From: Telluria mixta
Lineage (GTDB): Bacteria > Pseudomonadota > Gammaproteobacteria > Burkholderiales > Burkholderiaceae_D
Length of the DNA stretch: 64,000 nucleotides
Assembly (NCBI RefSeq): GCF_029223865.1
Contig: NZ_CP119520.1
Location: 6,138,001 to 6,202,000 of the forward strand
Direction of reading: 5' to 3'
Part shown: one piece after another, positions 62,394-64,000 of the stretch
Layout: every line of letters begins with the position of its first letter
Position numbering within the stretch: the stretch's first letter is position 1
Notes under the pieces: model-generated
Told to the model about the DNA's origin: nothing
Database searches by the model: none
What the model saw: only the letters and a program-made list of their open reading frames with translations
Translations under genes and position numbers: made by a program

Positions 62394-63242
62394 ATGTTCG
62401 AAAAGACGTACTACGCAACCCACCCCGACATGATGAACGGCGCGAGCAACGACCAGCTGCGCCAGCGCTACCTGCTCGACAAGATGTTCGCGCCGGACGC
62501 CGTCACGCTGAACTATTGCCACGACGAGCGCTTCGTCATCGGCGGGGCCGCACCCGTCGCCGGTCCGCTGGCCCTGCCCGCGCACACCGAGCCTGCCTCC
62601 GCCGCCGGCCAGCCGTTCCTGGCACGGCGCGAGCTGGGCATCATCAACGTGTCCGGCGGCACGGGCCGTGTCACCGTCGACGGCCAGGCGTTCGAGCTGG
62701 CCCCGCGCGACGGCCTGTACGTCCCGATGGGCAGCGCCGACGTGGTCTTCGAATCGCTGGACGCGGCCGATCCGGCCCGTTTCTACCTCGCGTCGACGCC
62801 CGCCCACGTCCGCTGCGAACTCGTCAAGATCACGCACGCCCAGGCGATTCCGCTGGAGCGCGGCAGCCCGGAGACATCGAACGAACGCACGATCTACCAG
62901 TACGTCATCCCCGGCGTGTGCAAGTCGGCCCAGCTGCTGCTGGGTCTCACGATCCTCAAGACGGGCAGCGTCTGGAACACGATGCCGCCGCACGTGCACG
63001 AGCGCCGCTCCGAGGTGTATTTCTACTTCGACCTGCAGGATGACCAGCGCGTGTTCCACTTCATGGGCGCCCCCGACTCGGCGCGCCACATCGTCGTGGC
63101 CAACGAGCAGGCCGTCGTGTCCCCGCCCTGGTCGATCCACATGGGGTCCGGCACGGCGAACTATGCCTTCATCTGGGCGATGGGCGGCGAGAACCTGGAC
63201 TACACGGACATGAAAGTCCTCGACATCTGCCAGCTGAAATAA
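62394..63242 (+). CDS. kduI: 5-dehydro-4-deoxy-D-glucuronate isomerase
   Basis: 282 residues. Start ATG 62394 has GAGGAG upstream; the frame is open further back but crosses the operator. Diagnostic parts are [34 protein letters not shown], and the zinc site [15 protein letters not shown] with a later His. It isomerises 5-keto-4-deoxyuronate to 2,5-diketo-3-deoxygluconate. KduD follows 9 bp later. Confidence 0.96.
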   Translation: MFEKTYYATHPDMMNGASNDQLRQRYLLDKMFAPDAVTLNYCHDERFVIGGAAPVAGPLALPAHTEPASAAGQPFLARRELGIINVSGGTGRVTVDGQAFELAPRDGLYVPMGSADVVFESLDAADPARFYLASTPAHVRCELVKITHAQAIPLERGSPETSNERTIYQYVIPGVCKSAQLLLGLTILKTGSVWNTMPPHVHERRSEVYFYFDLQDDQRVFHFMGAPDSARHIVVANEQAVVSPPWSIHMGSGTANYAFIWAMGGENLDYTDMKVLDICQLK

Positions 63243-63251
63243 GGGGATTCC

Positions 63252-64000
63252 ATGCTCGACCTGTTCAACCTCGCCGGCCGCACGGCGCTCGTCACGGGTG
63301 CCAACACGGGCCTGGGCCAGGGCATCGCCATCGCGCTGGCCGCAGCCGGCGCCGACATCGTCGTCGCCGGGCGCAGCCCCGCCGAAGACACGGCCGCGCA
63401 AGTCCGCGCGCTCGGCCGCCGCTTCCTCGACGTGCGTGCGGACCTGTCGTCCACGGCACCCGTGCGCGACGTCGTCGATGCCGCGGTCGCCCTCAACGGC
63501 CGGCTCGACATCGTCGTCAACAATGCCGGCATCATCCGCCGCGCCGACAGTCTCGACGTCGACGAGGCGGACTGGGACGCCGTCATCGACACCAACCTGA
63601 AGTCCGTCTTCTTCCTGGCGCAGGCCGCGGCGCGCCATATGGCGCAGCACGGCGGCGGCAAGATCGTCAACATCGCGTCTTTGTTGTCGTTCCAGGGCGG
63701 CATCCGCGTGCCGGCCTACACGGCAAGCAAGAGCGCCGTCGCGGGCCTGACGCGGGCCCTGGCCAACGAATGGGCCGCGCAAGGCATCAACGTCAACGCC
63801 ATCGCACCCGGCTACTTCGACACGAACAATACGGCGGCCCTGCGCGCGGACCCGGTGCGCGAACCGGCCATCCTTGCGCGCATTCCCGCCGGCCGCTGGG
63901 GGCAGCCGGGCGACCTGGCCGGCGCCGCCGTGTTCCTGGCCAGCCGCGCCAGCGACTACGTCCACGGCATCGTTCTGCCGGTGGACGGCGGCTGGCTCGC
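63252..64000 (+). CDS. kduD: 2-dehydro-3-deoxy-D-gluconate 5-dehydrogenase, 3' end outside the window
   Basis: The frame runs to the end of the window without a stop; the visible 249 residues are nearly the whole protein, ending DGGWLA, where the family usually ends within a few residues. Classical SDR motifs are TGANTGLGQG, NNAGI, the Ser of NIASLLSFQGG and YTASKSAV. It reduces 2,5-diketo-3-deoxygluconate with NAD(P)H to KDG. AAGGGGATTCC precedes the ATG. Co-transcribed with kduI. Confidence 0.95.
   Translation, partial: MLDLFNLAGRTALVTGANTGLGQGIAIALAAAGADIVVAGRSPAEDTAAQVRALGRRFLDVRADLSSTAPVRDVVDAAVALNGRLDIVVNNAGIIRRADSLDVDEADWDAVIDTNLKSVFFLAQAAARHMAQHGGGKIVNIASLLSFQGGIRVPAYTASKSAVAGLTRALANEWAAQGINVNAIAPGYFDTNNTAALRADPVREPAILARIPAGRWGQPGDLAGAAVFLASRASDYVHGIVLPVDGGWL

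Overview
The window is a gene-dense, high-GC chromosomal segment with no tRNA, rRNA, insertion sequence, phage gene or CRISPR array that I could find. Gene content points to a betaproteobacterium of the Oxalobacteraceae, most like Massilia or Telluria. The clues are two cyanophycin synthetases with cyanophycinase, an sdhCDAB operon of betaproteobacterial type, a PEP-CTERM protein, SDR-type threonine dehydrogenase with kbl, and a secreted polysaccharide lyase beside kduI and kduD. The genus is an inference; the sequence supports the family-level gene repertoire only.

Region by region: 1-7000 holds a partial GIN-domain protein, a flavoprotein, a small HTH-regulated three-gene operon with its own operator, an MgtC/SapB protein, a secreted M28 peptidase and an orphan TRAP binding protein. 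7042-14704 is an amino-acid block: moaD-moeA-thrC, serine deaminase sdaA, and the threonine catabolic pair kbl-threonine dehydrogenase facing an XRE-cupin regulator. 14732-19717 is an AraC-regulated catabolic cluster of unknown substrate (FAH-family hydrolase, alpha/beta hydrolase, binuclear amidohydrolase, Tsx-like porin). 19725-28121 holds a 47-residue protein with its own terminator, a periplasmic prolyl oligopeptidase, a Sel1-repeat protein, a DnaQ-like exonuclease, a YegD-type Hsp70, and a lone cytochrome oxidase subunit I with a DUF2244 partner.

28353-42900 is the nitrogen-storage region. iaaA-cphB-cphA form a tight plus-strand operon for cyanophycin breakdown and synthesis. The sdhCDAB operon (with an apparent frameshift at the start of sdhD) and a LysR gene intervene. 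A second cphA follows on the minus strand behind a haem-oxygenase-like diiron protein, and then a cationic amino acid permease. 43157-50308 has a metallophosphoesterase, a LysE-type exporter, a sulfur-acquisition operon (SfnB-like acyl-CoA dehydrogenase plus metNIQ) and an AI-2E-family membrane protein with a large soluble tail.

50407-55747 looks like a self-contained signalling module: a Ser/Thr kinase with TPRs, a 129-residue protein of unknown family, an FHA-containing sigma-54 activator, and, divergent from it behind a textbook sigma-54 promoter, an HTH-AAA ATPase that seems truncated. 55744-58193 holds small housekeeping or unknown genes. 58272-64000 is a uronate-oligosaccharide locus: a 1024-residue secreted lyase translationally coupled to a PEP-CTERM protein, divergent from kduI-kduD. 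The region between them carries four copies of a GTTATCGWTAAC-like operator, a candidate leader peptide and a candidate short terminated RNA.
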